A stretch of DNA of 64,000 nucleotides from Dyella choica (GCF_003977665.1 NZ_RYYV01000001.1:186001-250000), one strand, 5' to 3'; positions 1-9,247 are shown, numbered from the stretch's first letter. Notes: generated by a model not told the origin, from the letters alone. Numbers and translations are program-made.

Positions 1-643
1 CACGCGCCTGGATGCCATCGGCAAGCGATCCTCGCAGGCGATCCAGGCACCATGTCGCCACGCCCAGGCGCTGGTTGCGCGGGTCTTCGCGGACATAACC
101 TACGGCCGCGATACCGCGCGCAAGTGCACTGCGTTCACTGTCGGTGCCGCCTGGATTGACCACTCCACGCGGTCTGCGCAAGCGCAACCTCAATTGCCAT
201 CGTGAACAGGGTTCCGGCTCCGCGGATGGCTTGCTGTACCAACTGATACGTGCTCGCCCTTGCCAAGATACGGCTCGCCCAGCAAGGCTGGCTCGCTCGA
301 TCTCCAACAGCACGCTGGTGGCACCGGCTTTGACTTGCGCCAGATCAACGACATGTCCGATGACTTGGAAATCCTGCCCCTCCCAGGCTCGTGGCAGACG
401 CGCATCCATGGCCGAACCACCACGCCAGGTTGCCCATGCGAAACCGAACAGCAATGGGGCAAGCCGACGGAAGCGCGGCAGGCGCCAGGCGAGAATTGTT
501 GCGCACACCACCAACACACCCATCACCCATTCAGGTGGCAGGGCGGGAAGCCATTGCACCACCGCGATCCCGGCCAACAGCGTTAGCGCCATATTGACTG
601 CGCCGGGCCATGGTCGGGTTGCTTGTACCTGCTCGCCTGCCAT
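1..643 (-). CDS. comEC: ComEC/Rec2 competence DNA channel, N-terminal part (cut by window edge)
   Basis: Reading the minus strand from the ATG at 643 gives an open frame of about 214 codons that runs off the left edge. It begins MAGEQVQATRPWPGAV, has hydrophobic stretches in the first 60 residues, and then a soluble segment ending in NPGGTDSERSALARGI and a following GYVRED. That matches the DUF4131 (ComEC N-terminal) domain, where an NPGG-D-E motif precedes a G(Y)VR strand. ComEC is the inner-membrane channel that takes in single-stranded DNA during natural transformation. The competence and metallo-beta-lactamase domains would lie outside the window. It is the next minus-strand gene after lolD, but a plus-strand three-gene cassette lies between them. 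The start has no strong ribosome site, so an alternative start is possible. Confidence 0.85.
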   Translation of the reverse strand, partial: MAGEQVQATRPWPGAVNMALTLLAGIAVVQWLPALPPEWVMGVLVVCATILAWRLPRFRRLAPLLFGFAWATWRGGSAMDARLPRAWEGQDFQVIGHVVDLAQVKAGATSVLLEIERASLAGRAVSWQGRARISWYSKPSAEPEPCSRWQLRLRLRRPRGVVNPGGTDSERSALARGIAAVGYVREDPRNQRLGVATWCLDRLRGSLADGIQAR

Positions 644-730
644 GCGAAGAAGTTAACGCAAGCGAAAATCCGGGCTTGTAAGCAGCCGGCGCGCAGCAAA
701 GTCGGACAAAACCCCACGCAGACCATTTTA

Positions 731-762
731 CTATGTATACATAGCTATATTAATATAGCTAT
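731..762 (+). promoter_or_regulatory. Two adjacent palindromes, probable MarR autoregulatory operator
   Basis: Immediately before the ATG at 763 lie two AT-rich perfect palindromes: a 14-bp one at 731-744 (centre GTATAC) and a 22-bp one at 741-762 (centre TATTAATA). They overlap by four bases. The second ends at the base before the start codon, so a bound protein would cover the translation start region and probably the promoter. MarR-family proteins bind such 16-22 bp palindromes as dimers, and self-repression is common. The AT-richness contrasts sharply with the surrounding sequence. Binding by the adjacent MarR is inferred. Confidence 0.7.
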
Positions 763-1194
763 ATGAAACACGACGCCCCCGTTGACGCAACCCATCTACG
801 CAACCAGATCATGAGCGTGGTGCGCCGCCTGCGCAGCGAAACGCAGAGCGGTTCGATCCCGCTCGCCCAGCTCACCGTGCTCGGCGCCATCGATCGCCTG
901 GCCGACCAGGCCACGCCCTCGGCACTTGCGGCAGCGGAACGGGTGCGTTCGTCCAACTTGGCCAGCTTGCTTCGCAGCATGGAAGAAAGCGATCTCATCC
1001 GGCGCGTCGCCGACACCGAGGACCGCCGCAAGATACGCGTGAGCCTGACGCGCCATGGTCGCGCGGTTCTGCATCAGGACCGAGTGCGTCGCGACCAATG
1101 GCTTGCGGCGACCATCCAGGCCTGCCTGACTCGAGCGGAGCAGCAACTGCTCGCCGAAGCCGGAGCGCTGCTCGATCGCATCGCCCGCGCGTGA
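763..1194 (+). CDS. MarR-family transcriptional regulator
   Basis: This 143-aa protein has the MarR winged-helix layout: an N-terminal dimerisation helix, a helix-turn-helix region (around PSALAAAERVRSSNLASLLR), and the wing signature DTEDRRKIRVSLTRHGR near residues 85-101, where D-RR-R contacts DNA. Its length is normal for the family. It is first in a plus-strand trio with an isochorismatase-like hydrolase and a FUSC membrane protein, and it is preceded by two palindromes that probably form its operator. MarR proteins commonly sense phenolic or aromatic acids, which would suit the downstream genes; the ligand is unknown. No ribosome site is visible because the palindrome abuts the ATG, so translation may be leaderless or start elsewhere. 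Confidence 0.88.
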   Translation: MKHDAPVDATHLRNQIMSVVRRLRSETQSGSIPLAQLTVLGAIDRLADQATPSALAAAERVRSSNLASLLRSMEESDLIRRVADTEDRRKIRVSLTRHGRAVLHQDRVRRDQWLAATIQACLTRAEQQLLAEAGALLDRIARA

Positions 1195-1232
1195 TCCCAT
1201 CATCCACTCAAAACGAGCGAAAGGAGGCAGAC

Positions 1233-1805
1233 ATGAGCACGGCATTCATTGCGATCGACTACATCATCGACATTGTGCACCCCGAAGGCAAAATCGCGCG
1301 CTCGGCCCCTCATGCGCAGCAACGGAACATCATCACCCAGGTGAACCGGGCTCTGGCCATTGCCGAAAGCAAAGGATGGCTGCGGGTGCTGGTGAAAGTA
1401 GGCTTCGCCAAGCACTATCTCGACCAGCCCAAGCATTCGCCCATGTTCGGGCGTGCCGGGCAGTTGGGCGCCCTGAAACTGGGCGAGCCAGGGACCGAGT
1501 TTCATCCGGACCTCAAGGTCACCGGCGATCATCTTGTGATCGTAAAACCGCGCGTGAGCGCCTTCTACGCCACTCCGCTCGAGGCGATCCTACGCGCCAA
1601 TGGTGTACGGCGGCTCATCATCGCCGGCGTCAGCAGCTCGTGGGCGGTGCAATCGACAGCACGTGATGCGCATGACCGGGACTACGATGTCTGCATTGTC
1701 GAAGACGCGTGTGCCGCGGGTGACGAGAGCGAACATCAGGCGTCCATGAAAATGATGTCGTCGATCGCGCAGATCATCAGCGTCGACGACTTGGAAAGCC
1801 TCTGA
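1233..1805 (+). CDS. Isochorismatase-like hydrolase lacking the usual nucleophilic cysteine
   Basis: The start at 1233 is set by a strong AAGGAGG ribosome site at 1221-1227 and gives 190 aa, typical for the isochorismatase-like superfamily. The catalytic Asp (D9 in FIAIDYIIDIV) and Lys (K105 in VIVKPRVSAF) are present, as is the GV-x4-(A/C)V-x-STARDA loop. The position normally occupied by the Cys nucleophile of nicotinamidase-type members is Ala138 (GVSSSWAVQ). True isochorismatases such as PhzD and EntB also lack this Cys and cleave a vinyl ether, so the protein may still be active by a Cys-independent route. It lies between marR and a FUSC gene, sharing a 1-nt TGATG overlap with the latter. 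Substrate unknown. Confidence 0.8.
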   Translation: MSTAFIAIDYIIDIVHPEGKIARSAPHAQQRNIITQVNRALAIAESKGWLRVLVKVGFAKHYLDQPKHSPMFGRAGQLGALKLGEPGTEFHPDLKVTGDHLVIVKPRVSAFYATPLEAILRANGVRRLIIAGVSSSWAVQSTARDAHDRDYDVCIVEDACAAGDESEHQASMKMMSSIAQIISVDDLESL

Positions 1806-2842
1806 TGCCGACGAAGGCACATCCCCTGCTCGCCCGTCTTGCCGGGGAAATCAAGGGCAGGGGGTTGGTCAAAGCGCTGCTGGCGCTGCTGCCCTTTGGC
1901 GTGCTTTCGATCAGCACCGCCGATCCGATCTGGGCCGAGGTTTCGCTGCTCACGATTTCGACGCTCATCGCCCGGGAGCGGCTCGCGCTTGTTCCGTTGG
2001 GCGTGCTGCTACATGGCGTGACCGTGATCGCCGGCATCTACCTGCTCCTGTTTGCGCAGGCGATGCCGATGCTTTTTATTGCGGCGTGCATGCTGTTGGC
2101 CGCGGGCTTCATCCGGATCACGGCGGAAGGCAAAAAGTTCAGGTCGCTGGGAACCTGGACTTTCGTGCCGATGCTCATTCTGGCCAGCGAGCTTGGCAGC
2201 ACGGCTTCGGCCGAAGGCCCATTCCGTCAAGCCCTGACGTCCCTGCCCTGCTTGCTCACGGCCTTGGCACCCAGCCTGGCCGTCGCGGCCCTGGAGCATC
2301 GCCGGGCATCCATCGACACGAGTAGCCTGCGCTGGTTTTCACGCTTGGACGATTTTGGGCCGAAAGCGCCGTACGGCGAAACGATGGCCGCCATGGTGAC
2401 CGGCGTAGGACTGGCGGCGGCATTGGTCGAATATGTTCCGTTGCATTACGGACAGTGGGCGATCTGGGGTGTAGCTAGTGTTGTCACCGGTACGGTGGAT
2501 ACGGCCCGCACAAAGCTACGCCAGCGTACCGTTGGCGTCATTGCCGGTGTGCCGCTGGGGATCGCTCTAGGGCAATTTGTCGTCCCGGCTTCACGCATCA
2601 GCGTAGTGGTCGCGTTGCTGGTCACGTTTCTCACCCTGATGGCTTTCCAACGATATCCGGTCGCCTATTTCTTCCGCTGCCTGTTCGTCGCACTCACGGT
2701 CTTTCTGGCAACCCGATCGACGGTAGACGCACTTGAGCGCATTACGCACGTGCTGCTGGGTGGCGCTATCGGCATGGCCTCGGTGATCGTATTCCATCTT
2801 GCCGGTCGCGCCGGCCTTCGCCGGCATGACGGATTGCCATGA
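1805..2842 (+). CDS. FUSC-family inner-membrane protein (aromatic acid exporter-like)
   Basis: The 345-aa protein has two blocks of hydrophobic helices (roughly residues 20-160 and 195-340) separated by a hydrophilic linker. The second block contains WAIWGVASVVTGTVDTARTK followed by a glycine-rich helix, the signature region of FUSC_2-like proteins related to the aromatic acid effluxer AaeB, fusaric acid resistance proteins and YccS. It starts in a TGATG overlap with the upstream hydrolase gene, so the two are translationally coupled. The likely role is export of a small aromatic or carboxylic compound handled by the hydrolase and sensed by the MarR; this is inference from context. The protein is shorter than full-length AaeB. 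Confidence 0.72.
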   Translation: MPTKAHPLLARLAGEIKGRGLVKALLALLPFGVLSISTADPIWAEVSLLTISTLIARERLALVPLGVLLHGVTVIAGIYLLLFAQAMPMLFIAACMLLAAGFIRITAEGKKFRSLGTWTFVPMLILASELGSTASAEGPFRQALTSLPCLLTALAPSLAVAALEHRRASIDTSSLRWFSRLDDFGPKAPYGETMAAMVTGVGLAAALVEYVPLHYGQWAIWGVASVVTGTVDTARTKLRQRTVGVIAGVPLGIALGQFVVPASRISVVVALLVTFLTLMAFQRYPVAYFFRCLFVALTVFLATRSTVDALERITHVLLGGAIGMASVIVFHLAGRAGLRRHDGLP

Positions 2843-2891
2843 AACAATATCAACGCATCACGGCCAAACCTGTGAATAGGTCAGAGCATCC

Positions 2892-3596
2892 CTAAGCCTT
2901 CTCGCGCAATTCGCCGTTGTGCAATTCCAGCGTGCGGTCCATCCGCCCAGCCAGATGGCTGTCGTGCGTCACCAAGATGAAGCTGGTGCCGATCTCGCGA
3001 TTGAGCTCCAGCATCAACTCGTACACGTGCGCGGCGTTGTCTTCGTCCAGGTTACCCGTAGGCTCGTCCCCTAGCACGCAGGAAGGACGCGTCACCAGCG
3101 CGCGCGCCACCGCGCAACGCTGGCGCTCGCCGCCGGAAAGCTCCGCCGGCTTGTGCTCCAGACGCTGCCCCAGTCCTACCCGTTCCAGCAAGGCCCTGGC
3201 TTGTTTCTGCGCCTCAGGAATACCCACGCCGCGAATCAGCAAGGGCATGCACACGTTTTCCAGCGCGGTGAACTCCGGCAGCAGATGATGAAACTGGTAG
3301 ATGAAACCCATTGAGCGATTGCGTACTCGGCCACGCTCGGCGTCGGAAAGCTTGGAAAGCACCCGGCCTTCCACCTCCACCTCGCCGCTGGTGAGAGTGT
3401 CCAGGCCGCCGATGATGTGCAGCAGGGTGCTTTTGCCGGAGCCGGAGGCGCCGACAATCGCCAGCGTTTCGCCGCGTTTAAGGGCAAAGTTGACGTCGAT
3501 CAGCACCTTGGTGTGCAAGTCGCCTTCCTCGTAGGTCTTGGCGACGTGGCTGGCGCGCAGCACGATATCGTTGGTAGCGTTCACGGACTTACTCAT
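2892..3596 (-). CDS. lolD: LolD, ATPase of the lipoprotein-releasing complex
   Basis: The 234-aa ABC ATPase has Walker [10 protein letters not shown] at residues 49-57, the signature LSGGERQR at 153-160, Walker B VLGDEP near 174-179 and the switch histidine in VTHDSH. The [20 protein letters not shown] segment is characteristic of LolD rather than other MacB-type ATPases. It energises release of outer-membrane-destined lipoproteins from the inner membrane to LolA. The start at 3596 was chosen over an upstream in-frame ATG because the extra 20 residues are not family-like; it overlaps the 3' end of lolC by 8 nt. Gene order lolC-lolD is standard. Confidence 0.95.
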   Translation of the reverse strand: MSKSVNATNDIVLRASHVAKTYEEGDLHTKVLIDVNFALKRGETLAIVGASGSGKSTLLHIIGGLDTLTSGEVEVEGRVLSKLSDAERGRVRNRSMGFIYQFHHLLPEFTALENVCMPLLIRGVGIPEAQKQARALLERVGLGQRLEHKPAELSGGERQRCAVARALVTRPSCVLGDEPTGNLDEDNAAHVYELMLELNREIGTSFILVTHDSHLAGRMDRTLELHNGELREKA

Positions 3597-4833
3597 AGCG
3601 CAATGCCTGGGCCGGTTGCGTGCGCGAGGCGCGCCATGCGGGATAAAGCGTGGCAAGCAGGGAGAACAGGAAGGTCACCAGCGATACCCCGGCCACGTCG
3701 TGCCAATCAAGCCTGCTGGGCACCTCGCTGATGTAATAGACATCCGGCGATAGGAAGGTCACGCCGGTGACGTGTTCGATGACTTTCACGATGCCGGGCA
3801 GTCGCCACGACAGCAGCGAACCGAGCCCCACGCCGAACCCGATCCCCACGAAGCCCACCAGCACGCCCTGCACCATGAACATGCTCATGATGCTGCGCGG
3901 TGTCGAACCCAGCGTCCGCAGGATGGCGATGTCGGCCTGCTTGTCGGTCACCAGCATCATCAGCATCGAGATCAGGTTGATCACCGCCACCAGGATGATC
4001 AGCGAGAGGATGATGAACATCACATGCTTCTCCATCGCGATGGCGGTGAAGAAATTGGCGTGACTGTCCATCCAGGTCGTTACCGTGTAAACCTGTCCAA
4101 GCGTATCGGCCAACTGGTGGGCTACCGGGCCGGCGTTGTACAGGTCGTCCAGCTTCAGGCGGATGCCGGTAGGACCGTCGATGCTTTTGAGCTTTTCGGC
4201 ATCGCCGAGGTTGATCAAGCCCAGGCCGGAATCGAATTCCTCCATGCCCATTTCGAAAATGCCGCTGACGCGGAAGCCGCGGATGCGTGGCACCGCGCCC
4301 AGGGGTGTAGCGCGCAACTCGGGCACCACCATGGTGACCTTGTCGCCCACGTTCACGCCCAGCTGCAAGGCAAGATCCTTGCCGAGCACGATGTTCCAGC
4401 TGTCCGCGGTGAGCGAATCGAACGAGCCGGCGATCATGTGCTGATTGATGTCAGAAACGTTTGGCTCCCGGACAGCGTCAATGCCGCGCACCATCGCGCC
4501 GCTGGAGCGTTGCGCCTGCAGGAAGGATTGGATCTCCACATAGGGCGCCGCCCCCCTTACATGCGGATTGGCCTTTACCTGCTGTAAGGCGTACTGCCAG
4601 TTCTGCACCGATTCGCCTGCCAGCCCCGAAACCGTGGCATCCGAAATCGCGCCCAGGATGCGTGAACGAAGCTGGTAGTCGAAGCCGTTCATCACCGACA
4701 TCACCGTGATCAGCGCCATCACGCTGATGGTGATGCAAACGATGGACACGGTGGAAATGAAGGAAATGAACTGGTTGCGCCGCTTGGCACGGACGTAGCG
4801 CAGGCCGATGAAAAGCTCGAGCGGTCGGAACAT
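3589..4833 (-). CDS. lolC: LolC/LolE-type membrane subunit of the lipoprotein-releasing complex
   Basis: The 414-aa protein begins [20 protein letters not shown], the conserved LolC/E N-terminus, with a transmembrane helix around residues 20-45, a large periplasmic MacB-type domain to about residue 265, and three C-terminal helices including the FtsX-type region. It pairs with the overlapping LolD to extract lipoproteins from the inner membrane. Only one LolC/E-type gene is present next to lolD here; it may therefore work as a homodimer like LolF of LolDF systems, or a second paralogue may lie elsewhere. The start at 4833 removes a 64-residue low-complexity upstream extension. Confidence 0.92.
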   Translation of the reverse strand: MFRPLELFIGLRYVRAKRRNQFISFISTVSIVCITISVMALITVMSVMNGFDYQLRSRILGAISDATVSGLAGESVQNWQYALQQVKANPHVRGAAPYVEIQSFLQAQRSSGAMVRGIDAVREPNVSDINQHMIAGSFDSLTADSWNIVLGKDLALQLGVNVGDKVTMVVPELRATPLGAVPRIRGFRVSGIFEMGMEEFDSGLGLINLGDAEKLKSIDGPTGIRLKLDDLYNAGPVAHQLADTLGQVYTVTTWMDSHANFFTAIAMEKHVMFIILSLIILVAVINLISMLMMLVTDKQADIAILRTLGSTPRSIMSMFMVQGVLVGFVGIGFGVGLGSLLSWRLPGIVKVIEHVTGVTFLSPDVYYISEVPSRLDWHDVAGVSLVTFLFSLLATLYPAWRASRTQPAQALRYE

Positions 4834-4931
4834 GGAGGCTTCGCTTGTGGGGTATGGGCGGCGGGTATGTAGGAATCCATCAGACCGCGCCGCGCGCGCA
4901 GAGTGCCCGAAGCCGGGCATGGCGGCAACCG

Positions 4932-5363
4932 CTAGGCCAGCTCTCGCGCGTCCGCTCGCACGACGGCGAGGCGCATGCGCAAGCGCCGGCGGGTGTCCGG
5001 ATCTGCATTGTCGGACATCAGCCACAACGTCAGCTTGCCGTAGCGGCGGCTGGTCAGGCGAAGCAATACCAGCTGTCCAATGACCCGGAACGACACCAGT
5101 TCGGCTGCGTCATCCCCGCCATCCAGTCCGCGCAAGGTCCAGCCGCTTGGGCCGGCCCAGCCCACCGCAAGGATCGGTACATGCAGGCGGCGAATGGCAT
5201 TTATGCAGCTCCCCACGCAGACCAGTACCAGCACGATGCGCAGGGCTGACGGCAAACCCGATACCGCCACGGCCACCATCGCCAGACAGGTGACCCCGGC
5301 AAACAGCCGCGGGACCCAGCGCGAAGGCCGGTATTCAAAGCCGATGGCGGGCGCGGATGTCAT
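4932..5363 (-). CDS. ygfX: YgfX/CptA-like small membrane protein
   Basis: The 143-aa protein has a paired hydrophobic hairpin near residues 17-55 and a soluble C-terminal part containing VSFRVIGQLVLLRL and WLMSDNADPDTRRRLRMRL. This matches the DUF1434/YgfX family (called CptA in E. coli), which is usually encoded right after sdhE. The gene starts inside sdhE with a 29-nt overlap, indicating translational coupling. Its biochemical role is uncertain: a toxin effect on cytoskeletal proteins was proposed for E. coli YgfX, and a redox or envelope function has also been suggested. The assignment rests on architecture, motif and position. Confidence 0.75.
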   Translation of the reverse strand: MTSAPAIGFEYRPSRWVPRLFAGVTCLAMVAVAVSGLPSALRIVLVLVCVGSCINAIRRLHVPILAVGWAGPSGWTLRGLDGGDDAAELVSFRVIGQLVLLRLTSRRYGKLTLWLMSDNADPDTRRRLRMRLAVVRADARELA

Positions 5364-5583
5364 CGATGATCGCCTGCCAATCGGCGCGCGGCGCCTTGGC
5401 GTGGCCCATCACCCAATCCCATAGGTCCGGGTCCTGCACGTCGAGCAGTTCGTCGAAGGCCTGTTGCAAGGCTGCGCCAGCCGCAGGAAACGAGGTATCC
5501 AGCCAGCCGCCGAACAGTGCATCCAGTTCGCGCGTGCCGCGTCGGGTGCGCCAGTGCAGGCGTTTGATGCGAGCTTCGTTCAT
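5335..5583 (-). CDS. sdhE: SdhE, FAD assembly factor of succinate dehydrogenase
   Basis: The 82-aa protein has the RGxxE motif at residues 15-19 (R15, G16, E19), which is required in E. coli and Serratia SdhE for flavinylation of SdhA, and the conserved DPDLWDWVMG-like helix near the C-terminus. It promotes covalent attachment of FAD to SdhA (and FrdA). The gene follows sdhB on the same strand, separated by a REP-type inverted repeat, and overlaps ygfX. SdhE is the bacterial homologue of mitochondrial SDHAF2/Sdh5. Confidence 0.93.
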   Translation of the reverse strand: MNEARIKRLHWRTRRGTRELDALFGGWLDTSFPAAGAALQQAFDELLDVQDPDLWDWVMGHAKAPRADWQAIIDDIRARHRL

Positions 5584-5620
5584 CTATCCAACCTGTCGAG
5601 CAATCCATACGCCTCAAGGC

Positions 5621-5700
5621 CGTCATTCCCGCGCAAGCGGGAATCCATGTTGCTCTTATGCAAAAGACGAAGATGGATTCCCGCTTGCGCGGGAATGACG
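5621..5700. repeat. REPIN-like inverted repeat, family A (full copy)
   Basis: Two perfectly complementary 28-nt arms (5621-5648 and 5673-5700) flank a 24-nt spacer. Each arm itself contains a short hairpin (TTCCCGCgcaaGCGGGAA), so this is a pair of REP hairpins in head-to-head orientation. The same arm with slight variation occurs at 60331-60411 (full) and 16154-16181 (single hairpin). It sits between sdhB and sdhE within what is otherwise one operon and could form a stable mRNA structure at the 3' end of the sdhCDAB message. Confidence 0.9.
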
Positions 5701-5753
5701 GCAACGTAAGGCCCGCCATGACGCTAGACCTAAACCCCGCACAGAAAAGCCGA

Positions 5754-6536
5754 TCAAGCCGACCGCCGCGCCACCAGCAGCTTCTTGATCTCCGCAATCG
5801 CCTTCGCCGGATTCAAGCCCTTCGGACATGTGCGTGCGCAGTTCATGATGGTGTGGCAGCGGTACAGCTTGAACGGATCTTCCAGATCGTCCAGGCGCGC
5901 GCCGGTGTCCTCGTCGCGCGAGTCGACGATCCAGCGGTAGGCCTGCAGCAGGATCGCCGGCCCCAGGTAACGGTCACCGTTCCACCAGTAGCTCGGGCAA
6001 CTGGTCGAGCAGCACGCGCACAGGATGCACTCGTACAAGCCGTCGAGCTTCTTGCGGTCTTCCGGCGACTGCAAACGTTCGCGGTCAGGCGTTGCGCTTT
6101 GCGTGCGCAACCACGGACGGATCGAGGCGAACTGGGCGTAGAAATGGGTGAGATCGGGCACCAAATCCTTCACCACCGGCATGTGCGGCAGCGGATAGAT
6201 CTTCACGTCGCCCGCCGCGCACTCCTCGATGGACCTGGTGCAGGCCAGCGTATTGGTGCCGTCGATGTTCATCGCGCAAGAACCGCAGATGCCTTCGCGG
6301 CAGGAGCGGCGCAGCGTGAGGGTGGGATCGATCTCGTTCTTGATCTTCAGCAGCGCATCCAGAACCATCGGGCCGCACGCGGCCAGGTCGACCTCGTAGG
6401 TATCGACGCGCGGGTTCTGGCCATCGTCCGGCGACCAGCGATAGATGCGGAACGTACGCGGTTTCTTCGCGTCCTTGGCCGGATAATGCTTGCCCGGCTG
6501 GATCTTGGAATTCTTCGGTAGCGTGAACTCGGCCAC
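5754..6536 (-). CDS. sdhB: Succinate dehydrogenase iron-sulfur subunit
   Basis: The 260-aa protein carries the plant-type 2Fe-2S motif [15 protein letters not shown] with the following Cys in NTLAC, and two C-terminal clusters with [12 protein letters not shown] and [17 protein letters not shown], giving the 4Fe-4S and 3Fe-4S sites. It transfers electrons from SdhA flavin to ubiquinone at the membrane anchor. It follows sdhA by 21 nt in the order sdhC-sdhD-sdhA-sdhB, the standard gammaproteobacterial arrangement. Length is normal, with a slightly longer N-terminus than E. coli SdhB. Confidence 0.97.
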   Translation of the reverse strand: MAEFTLPKNSKIQPGKHYPAKDAKKPRTFRIYRWSPDDGQNPRVDTYEVDLAACGPMVLDALLKIKNEIDPTLTLRRSCREGICGSCAMNIDGTNTLACTRSIEECAAGDVKIYPLPHMPVVKDLVPDLTHFYAQFASIRPWLRTQSATPDRERLQSPEDRKKLDGLYECILCACCSTSCPSYWWNGDRYLGPAILLQAYRWIVDSRDEDTGARLDDLEDPFKLYRCHTIMNCARTCPKGLNPAKAIAEIKKLLVARRSA

Positions 6537-6557
6537 GATTGCCTCTCCAGTCGGTAT

Positions 6558-8345
6558 TTAGTAAACGCGCTTCTTCGGCGGCACCACCTCGACCTCGCCG
6601 GTCAAGGTGTACATGTGCACCGGACGGAAATCGAAGCTGGTTTGGCCTGCTTCGTCGACTTTCACCAAGGTGTGCTTCATCCAGGTGTGGTCGTCGCGCT
6701 CCGGGAAATCCTCGCGGGCGTGCGCGCCACGGCTTTCCTGGCGCTGTTCGGCCGAATGCATGGTCGCCACCGCCTGGCCCAGCAGGTTGGACAGCTCCAG
6801 CGTTTCGATCAGGTCGGAGTTCCACACCATCGAACGATCGCTGACGCGCACGTCCTTGAACGAATCGTGCACCTCGGAGATCTTCTTCGAGCCGGCCTTG
6901 AGCGTTTCGCCGGTACGGAACACCGCAGCGTCTTCCTGCATGGTGCGCTGCATGTTCGCCCGGATCTTCGCCGTGGGTGTGCCGCCGTTGGCGTTGCGCA
7001 AGCCATCGAAGCGGGCCAGTGCCTGGTCGAGCACGCTGGCCGGCAGATCCTTGTGCGCGGCGCCCGGCTTGATGATCTCGGCGCAGCGATGCGACACGGC
7101 GCGGCCGAACACCACCAGGTCGAGCAGCGAGTTGGAGCCGAGGCGATTGGCGCCGTGCACCGACACGCACGCGGCTTCGCCGATCGCGAACAGGCCCGGC
7201 ACCACCGCATCCACGTCGTCGCCCTTCTTCTGCACGACTTCGCCGTGGTAGTTGGTGGGGATGCCGCCCATGTTGTAGTGCACCGTAGGCAGCACCGGAA
7301 TCGGCTCCTTGGTGACGTCCACGCCGGCGAAGATGCGCGCGGATTCGGAGATGCCCGGCAGGCGTTCGTGGATCACCTCCGGCCCCAGATGCATCAGGTT
7401 CAGGTGCACGTGATCCTTGTGTTCGCCCACGCCGCGGCCTTCGCGGATTTCCATCGTCATCGCGCGGCTGACCACGTCACGCGAAGCCAGGTCCTTCGCG
7501 CTCGGCGCATAGCGCTCCATGAAACGCTCGCCCTTGGAGTTGGTCAGATAGCCGCCTTCGCCACGCACGCCTTCGGTGATCAGGCAGCCGGCACCATAGA
7601 TGCCGGTGGGGTGGAATTGCACGAATTCCATGTCCTGTAGCGCCAGGCCAGCGCGCAGCACCATACCGCCGCCGTCGCCGGTGCAAGTATGCGCGGAGGT
7701 GGCGCTGAAGTACGCGCGGCCATAGCCGCCGGTGGCGAGCACCACGGCCTGGCCGCGGAAGAAATGCAGCGTACCCTCGTTCATATCGAGCGCCAGCACG
7801 CCGCGGCACACGCCTTCATCGTCGAAGATCAGGTCGGTCGCGAAGTATTCGATGAAGAAGGTGGCGTCATGCGCCAGCGCCTGCTGGTACAGCGTATGCA
7901 GGATCGCATGGCCGGTACGGTCTGCGGCGGCGCAAGTGCGCTGTGCGGTGCCCTTGCCGTAGTGCGTGGTCATGCCACCGAACGGACGCTGGTAGATGCG
8001 GCCGTCGTCGGTGCGCGAAAACGGCACACCGTAGTGTTCCAGCTCCAGGATCGACGGGATGGCCTCGCGGCACATGTATTCGATCGCGTCCTGGTCGCCG
8101 AGCCAGTCCGACCCCTTGATGGTGTCGTAGAAGTGGAAACGCCAGTCGTCCTCGCCCATGTTGCCGAGTGCGGCGGCGATGCCGCCCTGCGCGGCCACCG
8201 TATGCGAACGGGTCGGAAACACCTTGGTGATGCAGGCGGCCTTCAGGCCTTTCTCGGCCAGGCCGAACGTGGCGCGCAGGCCGGCACCGCCGGCACCCAC
8301 CACCACCACGTCGTATTTGTGCTGCTGAATTTTGTAGGCTTCCAT
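6558..8345 (-). CDS. sdhA: Succinate dehydrogenase flavoprotein subunit
   Basis: The 595-aa flavoprotein begins [20 protein letters not shown] with the Rossmann GxGxxG and then [11 protein letters not shown], where His48 is the expected covalent FAD attachment residue. Also visible are [10 protein letters not shown] and the active-site region [14 protein letters not shown]. It oxidises succinate to fumarate in the citric acid cycle and at complex II. The start at 8345 is supported by alignment with family N-termini and lies 5 nt from sdhD; the longer in-frame extension upstream is unlikely. Flavinylation would need the SdhE encoded downstream. Confidence 0.97.
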   Translation of the reverse strand: MEAYKIQQHKYDVVVVGAGGAGLRATFGLAEKGLKAACITKVFPTRSHTVAAQGGIAAALGNMGEDDWRFHFYDTIKGSDWLGDQDAIEYMCREAIPSILELEHYGVPFSRTDDGRIYQRPFGGMTTHYGKGTAQRTCAAADRTGHAILHTLYQQALAHDATFFIEYFATDLIFDDEGVCRGVLALDMNEGTLHFFRGQAVVLATGGYGRAYFSATSAHTCTGDGGGMVLRAGLALQDMEFVQFHPTGIYGAGCLITEGVRGEGGYLTNSKGERFMERYAPSAKDLASRDVVSRAMTMEIREGRGVGEHKDHVHLNLMHLGPEVIHERLPGISESARIFAGVDVTKEPIPVLPTVHYNMGGIPTNYHGEVVQKKGDDVDAVVPGLFAIGEAACVSVHGANRLGSNSLLDLVVFGRAVSHRCAEIIKPGAAHKDLPASVLDQALARFDGLRNANGGTPTAKIRANMQRTMQEDAAVFRTGETLKAGSKKISEVHDSFKDVRVSDRSMVWNSDLIETLELSNLLGQAVATMHSAEQRQESRGAHAREDFPERDDHTWMKHTLVKVDEAGQTSFDFRPVHMYTLTGEVEVVPPKKRVY

Positions 8346-8350
8346 CGGGC

Positions 8351-8746
8351 TCAGGCTCCCAGTGCGATGCGCAGCACAGCCAGCGTGCCGCCCAGCACGC
8401 ACAGCACGGCGACAAACTTGATGAACACCAGAAGGGTGATTTCCTTCCAGCGGGTGTGCACGTAGTCCTCAACCACCACCTGCAGGCCGAGCACCGCGTG
8501 CCAGAACATGCTGACCAGGAATGCGATCAGCAGCACCGCGTTCCACGGCTTGGCCACTGCCGTCCGGGCCGTCGCATAGTCACCGTGCAGCAGGCCGAGC
8601 ACCAGGATCACGAACCACAGTCCCAGCAGGACCAGGGCGGCCGCCGTGGTGCGCTGGGTCCACCAGTGCGCCACGCCGAACTGGGCCGAACCCAGGCCGC
8701 GCGCACGCTTCAGCGGATGCCGCAGATCTTTCGCATTCGTGCTCAT
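8351..8746 (-). CDS. sdhD: Succinate dehydrogenase membrane anchor subunit
   Basis: The 131-aa protein has three predicted membrane helices (about residues 34-52, 68-88 and 106-128) and the conserved [17 protein letters not shown] segment that contributes to quinone and heme binding. The N-terminal [18 protein letters not shown] is typical of SdhD in Xanthomonadales. Its start overlaps the end of sdhC by 4 nt (ATGA-type). With SdhC it anchors SdhAB in the inner membrane and reduces ubiquinone. Confidence 0.93.
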   Translation of the reverse strand: MSTNAKDLRHPLKRARGLGSAQFGVAHWWTQRTTAAALVLLGLWFVILVLGLLHGDYATARTAVAKPWNAVLLIAFLVSMFWHAVLGLQVVVEDYVHTRWKEITLLVFIKFVAVLCVLGGTLAVLRIALGA

Positions 8747-9138
8747 GCGGCACCTCCGGCAGACAGCACATAGCCCCAGACGATCAAGGTCAGCAGGACG
8801 CTGCCGATCACCGTCAGCCAGCTCGAACGCACGAACTGGGCGATGGCATAGCCCGCACCGGCGTCCTGCACCAGATGGCGGATGCCATTGCACAGGTGAT
8901 AGAACAGGGACCAGGTCCAACCGATCATCAGGACCATGCCGATCGGGCTACCCATGCAGATCCTGAACTGATGGAACGCATCTTCGCCGGCGGCCAGGGC
9001 GATCAGCCCCCACACCACGATCAGGGTGCCCACGGACAAGGCAATGCCGGTGGCGCGATGCAGAATGGAGGTCACCATCTGCACTTGCCACTTATATATC
9101 TGTAGATGGGGTGAAAGCGGTCGTTGCGTCTGTGCCAT
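8743..9138 (-). CDS. sdhC: Succinate dehydrogenase cytochrome b556 subunit
   Basis: The 131-aa protein starts MAQTQRPLSPHLQIYKWQ, the conserved SdhC opening, followed by SILHRATGIAL (quinone-site region) and LFYHLCNGIRHLVQD, which carries the axial heme histidine. Three transmembrane helices are apparent. It is the first gene of the sdhCDAB operon. The start at 9138 agrees with the family N-terminus and drops a 23-residue upstream extension. The short leader to 9247 shows no obvious operator. Confidence 0.95.
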   Translation of the reverse strand: MAQTQRPLSPHLQIYKWQVQMVTSILHRATGIALSVGTLIVVWGLIALAAGEDAFHQFRICMGSPIGMVLMIGWTWSLFYHLCNGIRHLVQDAGAGYAIAQFVRSSWLTVIGSVLLTLIVWGYVLSAGGAA

Positions 9139-9247
9139 GGCGGCTATCCTGGGGTGGAATCGCTGATGCCCGCGCACCGCCACCGGTTCTCCGCTCACCT
9201 GTACCACGCGCCACCGCCAAAGCCCGTGACGCGAATGGCGCGACGGA

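Noticed and set aside
1233-1805. Missing cysteine as proof of a dead enzyme
   Set aside because: True isochorismatases such as PhzD and EntB also lack the Cys, so absence does not show inactivity.
5621-5700. Possible CRISPR repeats from the recurring hairpins
   Set aside because: Copies are isolated, tens of kilobases apart, with no regular spacers and no cas genes; they behave as REP elements.
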